Positions 1 through 6,700 of a stretch of 13,441 nucleotides of DNA are shown piece after piece. Below the pieces are notes generated by a model. That model was given only the letters and a program-made list of their open reading frames with translations, was not told the origin of the DNA and did no database searches. The position numbers were made by a program, and so were the translations under genes. This stretch comes from JBBQBQ01 sp038317685. GTDB lineage: Bacteria; Desulfobacterota; Desulfuromonadia; Desulfuromonadales; DDH964. The stretch is taken from positions 1 to 13,441 of the forward strand of contig JBBQBQ010000079.1 in the NCBI GenBank assembly GCA_038317685.1. Direction: 5' to 3'. The first letter of the stretch is position 1. Every line of letters begins with the position of its first letter.

Positions 1-141
1 GAAATTTACCGCAACATCCGGCAGCTCCCTCCGGAACTCTTCGCCCGGGAACGGATCTTCCTGGGGAATACCCTGCGAGGGATGAGCGAGTACGTGGAAA
101 GCCTGCCGGCCGAAGCACGATGGGCGCTGGCGGAGGGCTGA
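1..141 (+). CDS. C-terminal fragment, possibly class IV aminotransferase (PabC-like)
   Basis: The reading frame is open from base 1 and ends at TGA 139-141, giving 46 residues; the start lies outside the window. The stretch ERIFLGNTLRGM resembles the C-terminal motif of class IV aminotransferases such as aminodeoxychorismate lyase (PabC, or the PabC half of PabB-PabC fusions). There a phrase like 'iFltNSLRG' lies close to the end. If so, the protein would release 4-aminobenzoate from aminodeoxychorismate in folate synthesis using pyridoxal phosphate. The PLP lysine is not in the window, so this rests on one short motif and is tentative. The gene converges on the next one with a gap of only 6 bases, and I see no terminator between them. 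Confidence 0.45.
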   Translation, partial: EIYRNIRQLPPELFARERIFLGNTLRGMSEYVESLPAEARWALAEG

Positions 142-147
142 TGGACC

Positions 148-687
148 TCAGCCCGGCGTGCTGCCAAGGCCGAAAAGGGCCATGACGCCCCCTAAAACTG
201 CGATCTGAATAATCCAGCCGATCAGGCAAACCCCGATCGCGCGCCAGGTGCTTTGATAGTCGAGGGCCTGACGGACCGCAATCACCATGGCCACCAGCAT
301 CCAGACACCGGCCGCCAGACCGACGATCCCCGCCAGCCCCGGCACGATCCCCAAGACCCTCAGCAGTCCGGGGGACGCAGAGAAGCCGGTGGTACGAAGC
401 AGCTCCCCGAGGTCCGATTGAGTCTGCGGCTCCGGAAGGAGCTTGGTGCCGATCAGGTAGGCCAGATAGGCCCAGATCAGCCAGCCGATCAGGGCGGCGA
501 AGGTAATGACGATGAGCCCCCCGATTCCACCGACGCCAAAGCCACCGATCCCAGCCGCCAGGCTCGACAGGACCACGACCAGTCCCGCCTGTTTAAGCGC
601 GGTACGATCGGCCTCGACTTCTTCGTAAAGGTGGATGTCGAGCTTCGCGGCCCGCAGCATGCGCGTCCAGAGGAGTTGCCAATCCAT
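148..687 (-). CDS. Yip1-family integral membrane protein
   Basis: A 179-residue protein. I chose the ATG at 687 over the upstream in-frame ATG at 741 because AGGAA lies just before it on the reverse strand and the family starts with a short amphipathic N-terminus (MDWQLLWTRM). Residues 1-30 are polar and cytosolic. Hydrophobic segments lie at about 33-50, 53-82, 108-138 and 149-174. The short motif after the second segment (LLRTTGFSASPGLLRVLGIVPG) and the following RQAL...RAI stretch are typical of bacterial Yip1-domain proteins. The family is related to eukaryotic Rab-interacting Yip1 proteins, but its bacterial role is unknown. The gene stands alone, divergent from the rhomboid gene and convergent with the gene at 1-141. 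Family assignment is fairly confident; no function can be given. Confidence 0.8.
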   Translation of the reverse strand: MDWQLLWTRMLRAAKLDIHLYEEVEADRTALKQAGLVVVLSSLAAGIGGFGVGGIGGLIVITFAALIGWLIWAYLAYLIGTKLLPEPQTQSDLGELLRTTGFSASPGLLRVLGIVPGLAGIVGLAAGVWMLVAMVIAVRQALDYQSTWRAIGVCLIGWIIQIAVLGGVMALFGLGSTPG

Positions 688-821
688 GGTTGGTTCCTTT
701 CGGTGATGGAACAGGTTGGAAGAAGCCTCATCGCCAGTCATTCAGAGCCAGCTCCGGAGTGGAAAACCGGCGGCAGTTGCCGCCCGTCGTGACCTCAAGG
801 GCCTTTCTCTCCGGCGGCCCG

Positions 822-862
822 ACCGGACAAAGGCATTTACTGATTTCCGTGTCTTGTCCGGT
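822..862. repeat. Inverted repeat in the yip1/rhomboid divergent spacer
   Basis: ACCGGACAA at 822-830 is matched exactly by TTGTCCGGT at 854-862. The 9-bp arms have 23 bases between them, so their centres are 32 bp apart, about three helical turns. The element lies between two divergent genes, upstream of the rhomboid promoter candidate. It could be an operator with two half-sites or a loose RNA stem. I see no U-tract, so a terminator is unlikely. Confidence 0.35.
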
Positions 863-893
863 TCAGTGGCGACGCGTCCCCCCACCTGCAGGG

Positions 894-922
894 TTGCCGG
901 AGAGGCGATTTTCTGCGATAGT
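894..922 (+). promoter_or_regulatory. Candidate sigma70 promoter for the rhomboid gene
   Basis: TTGCCG at 894-899 and GATAGT at 917-922 are spaced by 17 bases, each matching consensus at 4 of 6 positions. Transcription would begin near 929, leaving a leader of about 22 bases that contains the GGAGG at 942-946. That leader supports the TTG start at 952. Pattern match only. Confidence 0.35.
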
Positions 923-951
923 GCTCGGCAATCCCCTGACCGGAGGTTCCC

Positions 952-1752
952 TTGACCAATTATTCCCCTCTGACCCTCTTCGCCTTCAACTCTACCAGAT
1001 GGCGTTGGAAATTGATGCGCTGGGAGCGCAATTTCAAGGACCTGTTGCACGGCCGCTCGAGTAGCGACGGCCTCAATCTCACCCGACTGCTGATCGCAGT
1101 CAACCTCCTGATGTTCATCGCCATGGTGGTGCAGGGGATGGCGGCGGGGATGGGGGTAAGCCCCATTCTGAACCCCGACTCCAACCTGCTGGTCCATGCC
1201 GGCGCCCAATTCTGGCCGTTGGTCCTCTATCATGGGGAATGGTGGCGCTGCCTGACTTACGCCTATACCCACGGCGGAATCATCCACCTCGCATTCAACA
1301 TGGTCGTCCTTTACCAGGTTGGCCCCTTGATCGAATCGGAACTCGGCGCCTCCCGCTTTTTCGTTCTCTACACCGTCACCGCCCTGACCGCCACCGCCCT
1401 CGGTTACTTCTGGCATCCGATGGCGCCGGTCGTCGGCGCATCGGGTTCGCTCTTCGGCCTGATCGGCTTTGCCATCACCTGGTTCCACCGCATGGGGCCG
1501 GCGGGGGAGCATATCCGCAACTTCATGCTCCGCTGGGCACTCTTCGCCTTCGTCTTCGGCCTGCTGGTCGGCGCCGACAATGCCGGCCACTTGGGGGGCG
1601 GAGTCGGCGGCGCGATCCTCGGGCTGGTCCTGCCGATCGGGGTGCGCGGCCAACGGGCGGCGGCGCCGTTATTCAATGCCCTGGCCATTCTCTGCCTGGT
1701 GCTGACGGTCGGCAGCCTCGGCCTGTTGGTCGCTTCCTGGTTCAGAGCATAA
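952..1752 (+). CDS. Rhomboid family intramembrane serine protease
   Basis: A 266-residue membrane protein that would cleave substrates within transmembrane helices using a Ser-His dyad. The nucleophile is Ser164 in GASGS (162-166) and the catalytic His is His213 in GHLGG. The upstream HxxxxHxxxN motif of rhomboids is present as His107, His112 and Asn116, preceded by the typical WWRCLTYAYTH. Hydrophobic segments at roughly 45-65, 109-128, 133-155, 160-179, 190-208, 212-231 and 238-262 suggest a six- or seven-helix core with a polar N-terminal extension of about 40 residues. The start is a TTG with GGAGG six bases upstream; the next start, ATG 1015, lacks a convincing ribosome site. It is followed after 10 bases by the ybaK gene, so the two are probably cotranscribed. 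Substrates are unknown. Confidence 0.9.
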   Translation: MTNYSPLTLFAFNSTRWRWKLMRWERNFKDLLHGRSSSDGLNLTRLLIAVNLLMFIAMVVQGMAAGMGVSPILNPDSNLLVHAGAQFWPLVLYHGEWWRCLTYAYTHGGIIHLAFNMVVLYQVGPLIESELGASRFFVLYTVTALTATALGYFWHPMAPVVGASGSLFGLIGFAITWFHRMGPAGEHIRNFMLRWALFAFVFGLLVGADNAGHLGGGVGGAILGLVLPIGVRGQRAAAPLFNALAILCLVLTVGSLGLLVASWFRA

Positions 1753-1762
1753 AGAGGGCGTC

Positions 1763-2248
1763 ATGGCCAAGGAAAAAGGTCCCGTCACCGCTGCAATCCG
1801 CCTGCTGCGGCAGGAGCAGGTGGCGTTCACCGACCACCTTTACGCCTATGAGGAGAAAGGCGGGACTGCCGTCTCGGCCCGGGAACTAGGTGTCGACGAA
1901 CACGCCGTGATCAAGACGCTGATCATGGAAGACGACCGGAAGAATCCTTTGATCGTGCTGATGCACGGCGATCGACAGGTCTCCACCAGGGAATTGGCGC
2001 GAATCATCGGCGCCAAGAGCATCCTCCCTTGCGCACCGGCGATCGCCGACAAGCACTCTGGCTACCAGGTCGGAGGGACGTCCCCCTTCGGCACCCGCAA
2101 AAAGATGCCGGTCTATCTTGAAGAGACGATTCTGGAACTCCCCCGGATCTACCTGAACGGCGGCAAACGCGGCTACCTCCTCGGCCTCGATCCCGGAGAG
2201 GTCGTCCGGGTGCTCAAACCGCGACTGGTGAAAGTGGGAATTCACTAG
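1763..2248 (+). CDS. ybaK: YbaK/EbsC-type Cys-tRNA(Pro) deacylase
   Basis: A 161-residue protein, the usual length for single-domain YbaK proteins. This family hydrolyses Cys-tRNA(Pro), a product of prolyl-tRNA synthetase mischarging, and so protects translation fidelity in the cytoplasm. Visible family features are the VIKTL motif with the conserved lysine Lys51, the GDRQVS turn (69-74), and the glycine-rich GYQVGGTSPFG (100-110) that lines the active site. The later NGGKRG (132-137) is also typical. A related trans-editing specificity, such as Ala or Ser on other tRNAs, cannot be excluded from sequence. It starts 10 bases after the rhomboid stop, with GAGG upstream of the ATG, and precedes the sirtuin gene by 67 bases. 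Confidence 0.88.
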   Translation: MAKEKGPVTAAIRLLRQEQVAFTDHLYAYEEKGGTAVSARELGVDEHAVIKTLIMEDDRKNPLIVLMHGDRQVSTRELARIIGAKSILPCAPAIADKHSGYQVGGTSPFGTRKKMPVYLEETILELPRIYLNGGKRGYLLGLDPGEVVRVLKPRLVKVGIH

Positions 2249-2315
2249 GCATAGAACTTCAGGGGACCGATGGGACCCATAATGTGCTTTGGCCTCAACC
2301 GGAAAGGAGGGAACG

Positions 2316-3155
2316 ATGACACTTCCGGAAACCTGCCGAGATGCCGCCCGGGCGATCCGAGCCGCCCGCGCTCTGGTCGTCACCGCCGGAGCCGGGATGG
2401 GGGTCGATTCAGGGCTCCCCGACTTTCGCGGCGACCACGGCTTCTGGAATGTCTACCCCCCCTACCGCCGCCTTGGCCTCTCCTTCGTCGAGGCCGCCAA
2501 CCCGGCTCACTTCGAGGCTGATCCAGCCTTCGGTTGGGGCTTCTACGGCCACCGTACCAACCTGTACCGGACGACGGTACCGCACCGGGGCTTCACGCTT
2601 TTCCTGGAGTGGGCCGATCGCTTCGACCTCGATATCTTTGTCGTCACTTCCAATGTCGATGGGCAATTCCAGAGAGCCGGGATCCGGGACGACCAGGTTC
2701 TGGAGGTCCACGGCTCCATCCATCACCTGCAATGTCTGGCTCCCTGCACCTCGGCAATCTGGGACAACCGCGAAGAGATCCCCGTCGATCTGGAAACGAT
2801 GCGGGCCGAGCATATTCCCCGCTGCCCTCGATGCGGCGGGACAGCGCGTCCCAACATCCTCATGTTCGGCGACTGGTCCTGGCTGCCGCAGCGGACCCAC
2901 GGCCAGCAAATGCGCTTCGACCTCTTCGGCGAACAGCACCGCAGCGAGCCGCTGGTCGTCATCGAACTGGGCGCCGGCACCGGCATTCCGACGATTCGCC
3001 ACTGCAGCGAGCGCCTCGGCTCCCGACCGGGAGCGACGGTGGTGCGGATCAACCCCCGCGAACCGCACATCGCCTCGTCCCATCTGAGCCTCCCCTGCGG
3101 TGCGCTGGAAGGGTTGAAAGGAATCGATGCGGCCCTCTCCGCGGATGTGGAATAA
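2316..3155 (+). CDS. Sir2-family NAD-dependent protein deacylase, atypical subgroup
   Basis: A 279-residue sirtuin starting at ATG 2316, which has AAAGGAGGG immediately upstream; the TTG at 2289 has no such signal. Sirtuins use NAD to remove acyl groups from lysine, giving nicotinamide and O-acyl-ADP-ribose. The NAD-binding motif at 25-39 reads GAGMGVDSGLPDFRG, with Met-Gly-Val-Asp where most sirtuins have a small residue and Ser. The usual TQNID is TSNVD (111-115). The catalytic base is His132 in EVHGS. A zinc site is formed by Cys140/Cys144 and Cys170/Cys173. The late GTS-type NAD motif is replaced by ELGAGTGIP (217-225). The core catalytic residues are intact, so it is probably active, but acyl preference is not predictable. 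It is the last gene of its run, ending at the strong terminator. Confidence 0.85.
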   Translation: MTLPETCRDAARAIRAARALVVTAGAGMGVDSGLPDFRGDHGFWNVYPPYRRLGLSFVEAANPAHFEADPAFGWGFYGHRTNLYRTTVPHRGFTLFLEWADRFDLDIFVVTSNVDGQFQRAGIRDDQVLEVHGSIHHLQCLAPCTSAIWDNREEIPVDLETMRAEHIPRCPRCGGTARPNILMFGDWSWLPQRTHGQQMRFDLFGEQHRSEPLVVIELGAGTGIPTIRHCSERLGSRPGATVVRINPREPHIASSHLSLPCGALEGLKGIDAALSADVE

Positions 3156-3266
3156 TTCGTCCCGCCACCGCCCGCTACGGGTTGACCAGGTTCGCCGGCT
3201 GTTTCGAGAAAGGGAGTTACGAACTAAAGGAACGGCCGACCGGGTCCCACAGGTTTTGAGGGAGAT

Positions 3267-3316
3267 ACTATCAAATCAAAAAGGAGCCCGGACGGGCTCC
3301 TTTTTGATTTGATAGT
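3267..3316. terminator. Bidirectional rho-independent terminator with perfect 24-bp arms
   Basis: Positions 3267-3290 and 3293-3316 are exact reverse complements with only GA between them, so the folded RNA would have a tetraloop or so. The GC core GGAGCCCG/CGGGCTCC is flanked by AAAAA on one side and TTTTT on the other. A U-run therefore follows the stem on both strands. It lies between the convergent sirtuin gene (+) and the small gene (-), exactly where one shared terminator would serve both. Confidence 0.93.
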
Positions 3317-3335
3317 GCAAAGTGGCTGGGAAGGT

Positions 3336-3530
3336 TCACTCTTCGTAGACCAACACGCGAATCAGGCCGATGGTCGCGCCAGCTTCGGTCGTCGTCGCAT
3401 CGCTCACCGAAATCACCTTATGGATGTTGTGCTCCCGGAGGAAGGCGTTGATGCGGGCGTCAAGTTCGTCCAACTCCCGCTGGGCCTTGAATGGGGCCAG
3501 CGGCTCTCCGAAGGTTTTGACCTTGATCAT
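3336..3530 (-). CDS. Conserved-looking 64-residue hypothetical protein
   Basis: I chose ATG 3530 as the start because GGAGGGAG sits directly upstream; GTG at 3542 would add four residues but would place that ribosome site inside the gene. The protein begins MIKVKTFGEPLAPF and has an amphipathic helix at about 16-34 (ELDELDARINAFLREH). It ends in two beta-like segments (VISVSDATTT and IGLIRVLVYEE). This beta-alpha-beta-beta pattern loosely recalls small Cse60-type proteins, which also begin with a KVK-type strand, but I cannot assign it. There are no cysteines, signal peptide or membrane segment. It lies 22 bases after the NifU-like gene on the same strand and ends next to the shared terminator, so the two are likely cotranscribed. 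Confidence 0.7.
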   Translation of the reverse strand: MIKVKTFGEPLAPFKAQRELDELDARINAFLREHNIHKVISVSDATTTEAGATIGLIRVLVYEE

Positions 3531-3552
3531 CACTCCCTCCACCGTTCGGGGT

Positions 3553-3774
3553 TCAGACCTGGATCACCGACTTCACGGCCGGGATTTTTTCCCTGAGGGT
3601 CTTCTCGATCCCCATTTTCAGGGTCATGGTCGACATCGGGCAGGACCCGCAGGCACCTTTGAGCTTGACGCTGACGACGCCGTCAGGACTGATGCCGATC
3701 AGCTCGACGTCACCGCCGTCGGCCTGAAGAGCGGGACGAACCATCTCCAAAACTTTTTCAACTTCTGCTTTCAT
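3553..3774 (-). CDS. NifU C-terminal domain (Nfu-type) iron-sulfur scaffold
   Basis: A 73-residue stand-alone Nfu domain. These proteins bind a 4Fe-4S cluster between two subunits through a CxxC motif and pass it to apoproteins in the cytoplasm. The motif is Cys42-Gly-Ser-Cys45 followed by PMS, as in the family signature. The preceding RPALQADGGDVEL (13-25) is also diagnostic. Length matches small bacterial Nfu proteins, without the N-terminal degenerate domain of NfuA or the IscU part of full NifU. GAGGAGGAA precedes the ATG. It stands 92 bases downstream of the methyltransferase gene, with a promoter candidate between them, and is followed by the 64-residue gene. Confidence 0.93.
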   Translation of the reverse strand: MKAEVEKVLEMVRPALQADGGDVELIGISPDGVVSVKLKGACGSCPMSTMTLKMGIEKTLREKIPAVKSVIQV

Positions 3775-3803
3775 CGGGATTCCTCCTCATCGTGTTTGGG
3801 TTC

Positions 3804-3832
3804 AGTATAGGCCGACCGGCCCACCCGCGCAA
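3804..3832 (-). promoter_or_regulatory. Candidate sigma70 promoter for the NifU-like gene
   Basis: On the reverse strand TTGCGC (3827-3832) and TATACT (3804-3809, 5 of 6 matches) are 17 bases apart. The -35 match is weak (3 of 6). A GC-rich hairpin, CCGCGC/GCGCGG at 3825-3841, overlaps the -35 region. Start would be near 3797, giving a short leader. Confidence 0.35.
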
Positions 3833-3866
3833 CCCGCGCGGCGACCGGCCAGTCGACGATATGGGT

Positions 3867-5033
3867 CTAGATCGGGGGGAGCGGCAGATCGCGCACCCGC
3901 CGGGCTCCGAGAAGTGCCGCCGGCCCGACGTCCTTCTCCTGGATGAGGACCTTAAAGGTTTCCCCCATGCCGCCATCAGGAAGGATCAGGTTTTTGAGGT
4001 TTAAAAGGAGAGCCCGGGCGCGGTTGGGATCAGTTTCCCGTGCTTGCAGTGCCACCAACTCCTCGACGAAGCCAAGAGCGAGAAGAAAGCGGTACTGTTC
4101 GCCGAAAAACAGGGTCTTGAGCCCGGCTTCATCGCCCGCCTTTTGCAGAGCGGAAAAATCGACATGTGCGGTGATATCCTGGCGACCGACCCGCTGGTAG
4201 GGATCGTCGCTGGAACGATGCTGATGGTAGCACAGGAGGGTCCCGTTGCGGCGGAAAGGGGCATAAAGTTCGGCCGCCGGGTAGCCGTAGTCGATCGTCA
4301 GCACGAAACCCCGTCGCAGCAGAGCGCCGAGTCGACGCATCCAGACCGGCGCCGCCAGGTTGACCTCGGCCCGATTCCCTTCGACGGGGGCCACCCCGAG
4401 CCAGCAAAAATGTTCGACCAGGGCAGGATCGGCAGGGCGCAGTTCTTCACCGAATTGTTCGGTGCCGGGGACGACATAGACCTCCCACCATTGACCATCC
4501 CGTTTTTCAACCAGATGGACCGGGAACGCATCGACCAGTTCATTGGAGAGGAAGGCCCCCTCCATGCCGGCCAAATCCTCCAACTCGCACCAGTCGAGAC
4601 GCTCGCTGTGCGCTGCCAGAGTTTCCCGTTGCCGAGCCCGGTTGTCCGGGCTGATCTCGACAATCCGGTAGCGCAGCCGTTGGTAAAGAGAGGGTGCCGT
4701 TTCCCGCAGGGCATCGAGGATGTCAAGGGCCAGATGTCCTTCTCCCGCCCCAGATTCGGCCACGGTGAAGGGAGCGTCGCCGAGCAGCTCCCCCATCTGC
4801 GCCAGTTGCCGGGCGAGTAGCTTTCCAAAGAGGGCATTGACGCTGGAGGACGTGAAAAAATCCCCGCCCTTGCCGATGCGCCGGCGGGGGGTCATGTAAT
4901 ATCCGAAGTCGGGATGATAGAGGCAGTGTTCCATGAACTCGGCGAAGGGGATGCCGCCGCTGGCAGCCAGGCGCCGACGCAGGAATTCCTCCAGCTCAGG
5001 GTGCGCCGCTTCGGTTTGGTTCAGTTCGTTCAT
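3867..5033 (-). CDS. MidA/NDUFAF7-family SAM-dependent methyltransferase
   Basis: A 388-residue protein of the family once called DUF185 (COG1565). The mitochondrial member NDUFAF7 symmetrically dimethylates an arginine of the complex I subunit NDUFS2; bacterial targets are mostly unknown. Visible signatures are the N-terminal IPFAEFMEHCLYHPDFGYYM (28-47) and the SAM-binding motif AESGAGEGHLALDIL (92-106). Further signatures are NELVDAFPV (164-172), IDYGYP (247-252), and GTLLCYHQHRSSDDPYQRVG with DITAHVDFSAL (264-296). All are in family order and at usual spacing, so the gene looks intact. The ribosome site upstream of ATG 5033 is weak. No complex I genes are nearby. It follows the HAD gene on the same strand by 81 bases and seems to have its own promoter. 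Confidence 0.88.
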   Translation of the reverse strand: MNELNQTEAAHPELEEFLRRRLAASGGIPFAEFMEHCLYHPDFGYYMTPRRRIGKGGDFFTSSSVNALFGKLLARQLAQMGELLGDAPFTVAESGAGEGHLALDILDALRETAPSLYQRLRYRIVEISPDNRARQRETLAAHSERLDWCELEDLAGMEGAFLSNELVDAFPVHLVEKRDGQWWEVYVVPGTEQFGEELRPADPALVEHFCWLGVAPVEGNRAEVNLAAPVWMRRLGALLRRGFVLTIDYGYPAAELYAPFRRNGTLLCYHQHRSSDDPYQRVGRQDITAHVDFSALQKAGDEAGLKTLFFGEQYRFLLALGFVEELVALQARETDPNRARALLLNLKNLILPDGGMGETFKVLIQEKDVGPAALLGARRVRDLPLPPI

Positions 5034-5067
5034 AACAGGCTCGCAAAAGGGGGATTCAAGGCAGGGG

Positions 5068-5097
5068 ATTCTACCCCAGAGCTGGGGCCAAGGACAA
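5068..5097 (-). promoter_or_regulatory. Promoter for the methyltransferase gene with a dyad in its spacer
   Basis: On the reverse strand TTGTCC (5092-5097) and TAGAAT (5068-5073, 5 of 6 matches) are 18 bases apart. Start would be near 5061, 28 bases before the ATG. CCCCAG (5074-5079) and CTGGGG (5082-5087) form a 6-bp-arm dyad that fills the spacer right next to the -10 box. This is the position expected for a repressor site, though it may also be chance in GC-rich DNA. Confidence 0.45.
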
Positions 5098-5114
5098 GAG
5101 GCAGTTGCTGGTTC

Positions 5115-5759
5115 TCAGGGGATCAGGCCGAGGAGGCGATGAATCTGCAGCAGATCGGCAGTCTCCCGCACCAGCAGCGTCGCCATCCCGCTATTGGCGG
5201 CAACCCGCAGATCAACCGCCTCGCGATCGCCGACGAAGAGGAAACTTGCCGGGGACCCGCCGATATCGGCCACGACCCGGCGAAAGGCTTCAGGTTCAGG
5301 CTTGGGTTGCCAACAATACTCGATGGTATAGAGGCGGGAGAAGACCTGGTCGATGCCGAGGAGGGCGAGAATCTTCCGGGTTTGAGGGAGATTGTTATTC
5401 GTGTAGATATAGAGGCTGCAGTGCTCCCGCAGGGATTCGAGCAGCGCCGCCAACACCGAGTCCGGCCGCAGATGGCGCTCGGGAGCAACGAAGGACTGAA
5501 ACGCCCGGTGCAGTTCAGCAGGTTCGATGCCGAGTTCCATGCAGGTCCGGGTCAGGGTCGGCTCCTCATCAAGCCCTTCGGCGAGGCGCCTGCGGGCGCG
5601 GCGCAGCAAAGCTCGCCCCTTTTCCGGAGACAGCCCGCGGCTGGCGGCGACCAACTGTTCGGCGGCCGACTCGATCTCGCGGGCCAGCGGCTCCGAAGTG
5701 TAGAGGGTCCCATCGAGGTCAAAGACGATGGAAAGAATCTCTTCAGTTGCTGACAGCAT
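5115..5759 (-). CDS. HAD superfamily hydrolase (subfamily IA, 5'-nucleotidase-like)
   Basis: A 214-residue soluble haloacid dehalogenase-fold hydrolase. Motif I is FDLDGTLY, with nucleophile Asp14 and acid/base Asp16. Motif II is Thr120 in YIYTNNN, motif III is Lys153 in QPKPEPEAF, and motif IV is GDREAVD with Asp178 and Asp183. Residues about 22-95 form the helical cap. The DLDGTLY opening and the YTIEYCWQPKPEPEAF segment resemble the pyrimidine 5'-nucleotidase branch (YjjG/SDT1 style), but substrates of this family are not readable from motifs. The arginine-rich cap helix RALLRRARRRLAEGL (49-63) is noticeable. The ribosome site before ATG 5759 is weak. It lies between the phosphodiesterase and methyltransferase genes with its own promoter candidate, so no shared pathway can be claimed. 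Confidence 0.85.
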   Translation of the reverse strand: MLSATEEILSIVFDLDGTLYTSEPLAREIESAAEQLVAASRGLSPEKGRALLRRARRRLAEGLDEEPTLTRTCMELGIEPAELHRAFQSFVAPERHLRPDSVLAALLESLREHCSLYIYTNNNLPQTRKILALLGIDQVFSRLYTIEYCWQPKPEPEAFRRVVADIGGSPASFLFVGDREAVDLRVAANSGMATLLVRETADLLQIHRLLGLIP

Positions 5760-5810
5760 GGCGGGAATGGACCGGCAAATGAGGGTTGAGGGCCGTAAAA
5801 TCCTGCCTGA

Positions 5811-5838
5811 AGTTTACCACCCCCCAAGGGGCTGTCAA
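5811..5838 (-). promoter_or_regulatory. Candidate sigma70 promoter for the HAD gene
   Basis: A perfect TTGACA lies at 5833-5838 on the reverse strand, 16 bases from TAAACT (5811-5816, 4 of 6 matches). Start would be near 5804, about 45 bases before the ATG. The spacer contains CCCCTTGGGG, a short dyad similar in style to that in the methyltransferase promoter. Confidence 0.5.
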
Positions 5839-5857
5839 AATCGGAGGTCCGCCGCGT

Positions 5858-6571
5858 TCAAACCGATCGCAGGGACTGCCGCAGGGACTGCGGTTGGTTG
5901 GTGAAGAAGCCATCGATGCCGAGGCTAAGGAGGGCTCGGGCTCGCTCCGGGGGATCGACGGTCCAGGGGTAGACAGCCAGCCCTTGCCGGTGGCAGGCCG
6001 CCACCAACGGACGCGAAGTCCGGTCCTGACGGGGGTGGAAACTTTCGGCCCCACTGCTGACGGCCCGGGCTACTCCCCCTCGCCAGAAGCGGGAATCACT
6101 GAGGAACCCCAGGGGGAGTCGGGGTTCGCAGCTGCGCAGGGTGGCAAGGAGGGGATGATCGAAGGAGGAGATCAGAACCCGGCACCGGGGGAAATCTTTC
6201 AGGATGGCCAGGACCGATCGGCCGGCCGCAGCGGTTTTGATCTCGATGTTGATCCGTAGGCGATCCTCTGCCCAGCCACAGACGGCGGCAAGGGCCGGCA
6301 GAGGCTCACCGGCAAAGGCAGGCGCGAACCAGGAACCAGCGTCGAGGCGCTGGAGTTCGGCAAGGGAGTGGCGGCCGACCGGACCCTGGCCGTCAGTGGT
6401 CCGGTCCAGGGTCTCGTCGTGAATCACCACCGGCACCCCGTCGCGGCTCAGATGGACGTCGAGTTCGATGCCGTCGGCACCATCCGACTCGGCGGCGGCA
6501 AAGGCCGCCAGGGTATTCTCCGGAGCTCGTCCGGAGGCGCCGCGATGGGCCCAGATGAAGGGCAAGGACAT
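5858..6571 (-). CDS. Glycerophosphodiester phosphodiesterase (UgpQ-like, cytosolic)
   Basis: A 237-residue GDPD-family enzyme that hydrolyses deacylated phospholipids such as glycerophosphocholine or glycerophosphoethanolamine to glycerol-3-phosphate and an alcohol. The catalytic signature is HRGASGRAPENT with His9, Arg10 and Glu18-Asn19, then Glu36 and Asp38 in IELDVH, and His51 in VVIHDETLDRTT. NIEIK adds the metal ligand Glu110 and Lys112. There is no signal peptide, so it should act in the cytoplasm on imported or internally produced diesters, like UgpQ rather than periplasmic GlpQ. Length matches UgpQ. The ATG at 6571 has GGAGGGG at good spacing. It lies 129 bases downstream of the rhodanese gene on the same strand. 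Confidence 0.93.
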   Translation of the reverse strand: MSLPFIWAHRGASGRAPENTLAAFAAAESDGADGIELDVHLSRDGVPVVIHDETLDRTTDGQGPVGRHSLAELQRLDAGSWFAPAFAGEPLPALAAVCGWAEDRLRINIEIKTAAAGRSVLAILKDFPRCRVLISSFDHPLLATLRSCEPRLPLGFLSDSRFWRGGVARAVSSGAESFHPRQDRTSRPLVAACHRQGLAVYPWTVDPPERARALLSLGIDGFFTNQPQSLRQSLRSV

Positions 6572-6700
6572 GATTCACCCCTCCGCTTACAGGTCAAGGT
6601 TCCGTCGCCCCGGAATACCATGGTTAACCCTCCCGTGACCCAGACCCGGGAGCCATTGTCCGGCCTGCCTAAGGATGGAGGTTCGGGATCTGGGCGCACC

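Noticed and set aside
769..784. A compact GGCGGC/GCCGCC hairpin in the yip1/rhomboid spacer as a small RNA or terminator
   Set aside because: No U-run on either strand, no promoter clearly paired with it, and such short GC dyads are frequent at this base composition.
742..1653. A long reverse reading frame (303 codons) antisense to the rhomboid gene
   Set aside because: Its protein is rich in Asp, Gly, Gln and Arg with no recognisable motif. It lies opposite a gene with clear catalytic residues, and such frames are common in GC-rich DNA.
2409..3083. A 224-codon reverse reading frame opposite the sirtuin gene
   Set aside because: No motif and compositionally biased; the forward frame has catalytic and zinc residues in the right order.
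6632..6655. A stem CTCCCG/CGGGAG between the rhodanese and phosphodiesterase genes as a terminator
   Set aside because: The arms are only 6 bp with a long loop, and no U-run follows on the reverse strand.
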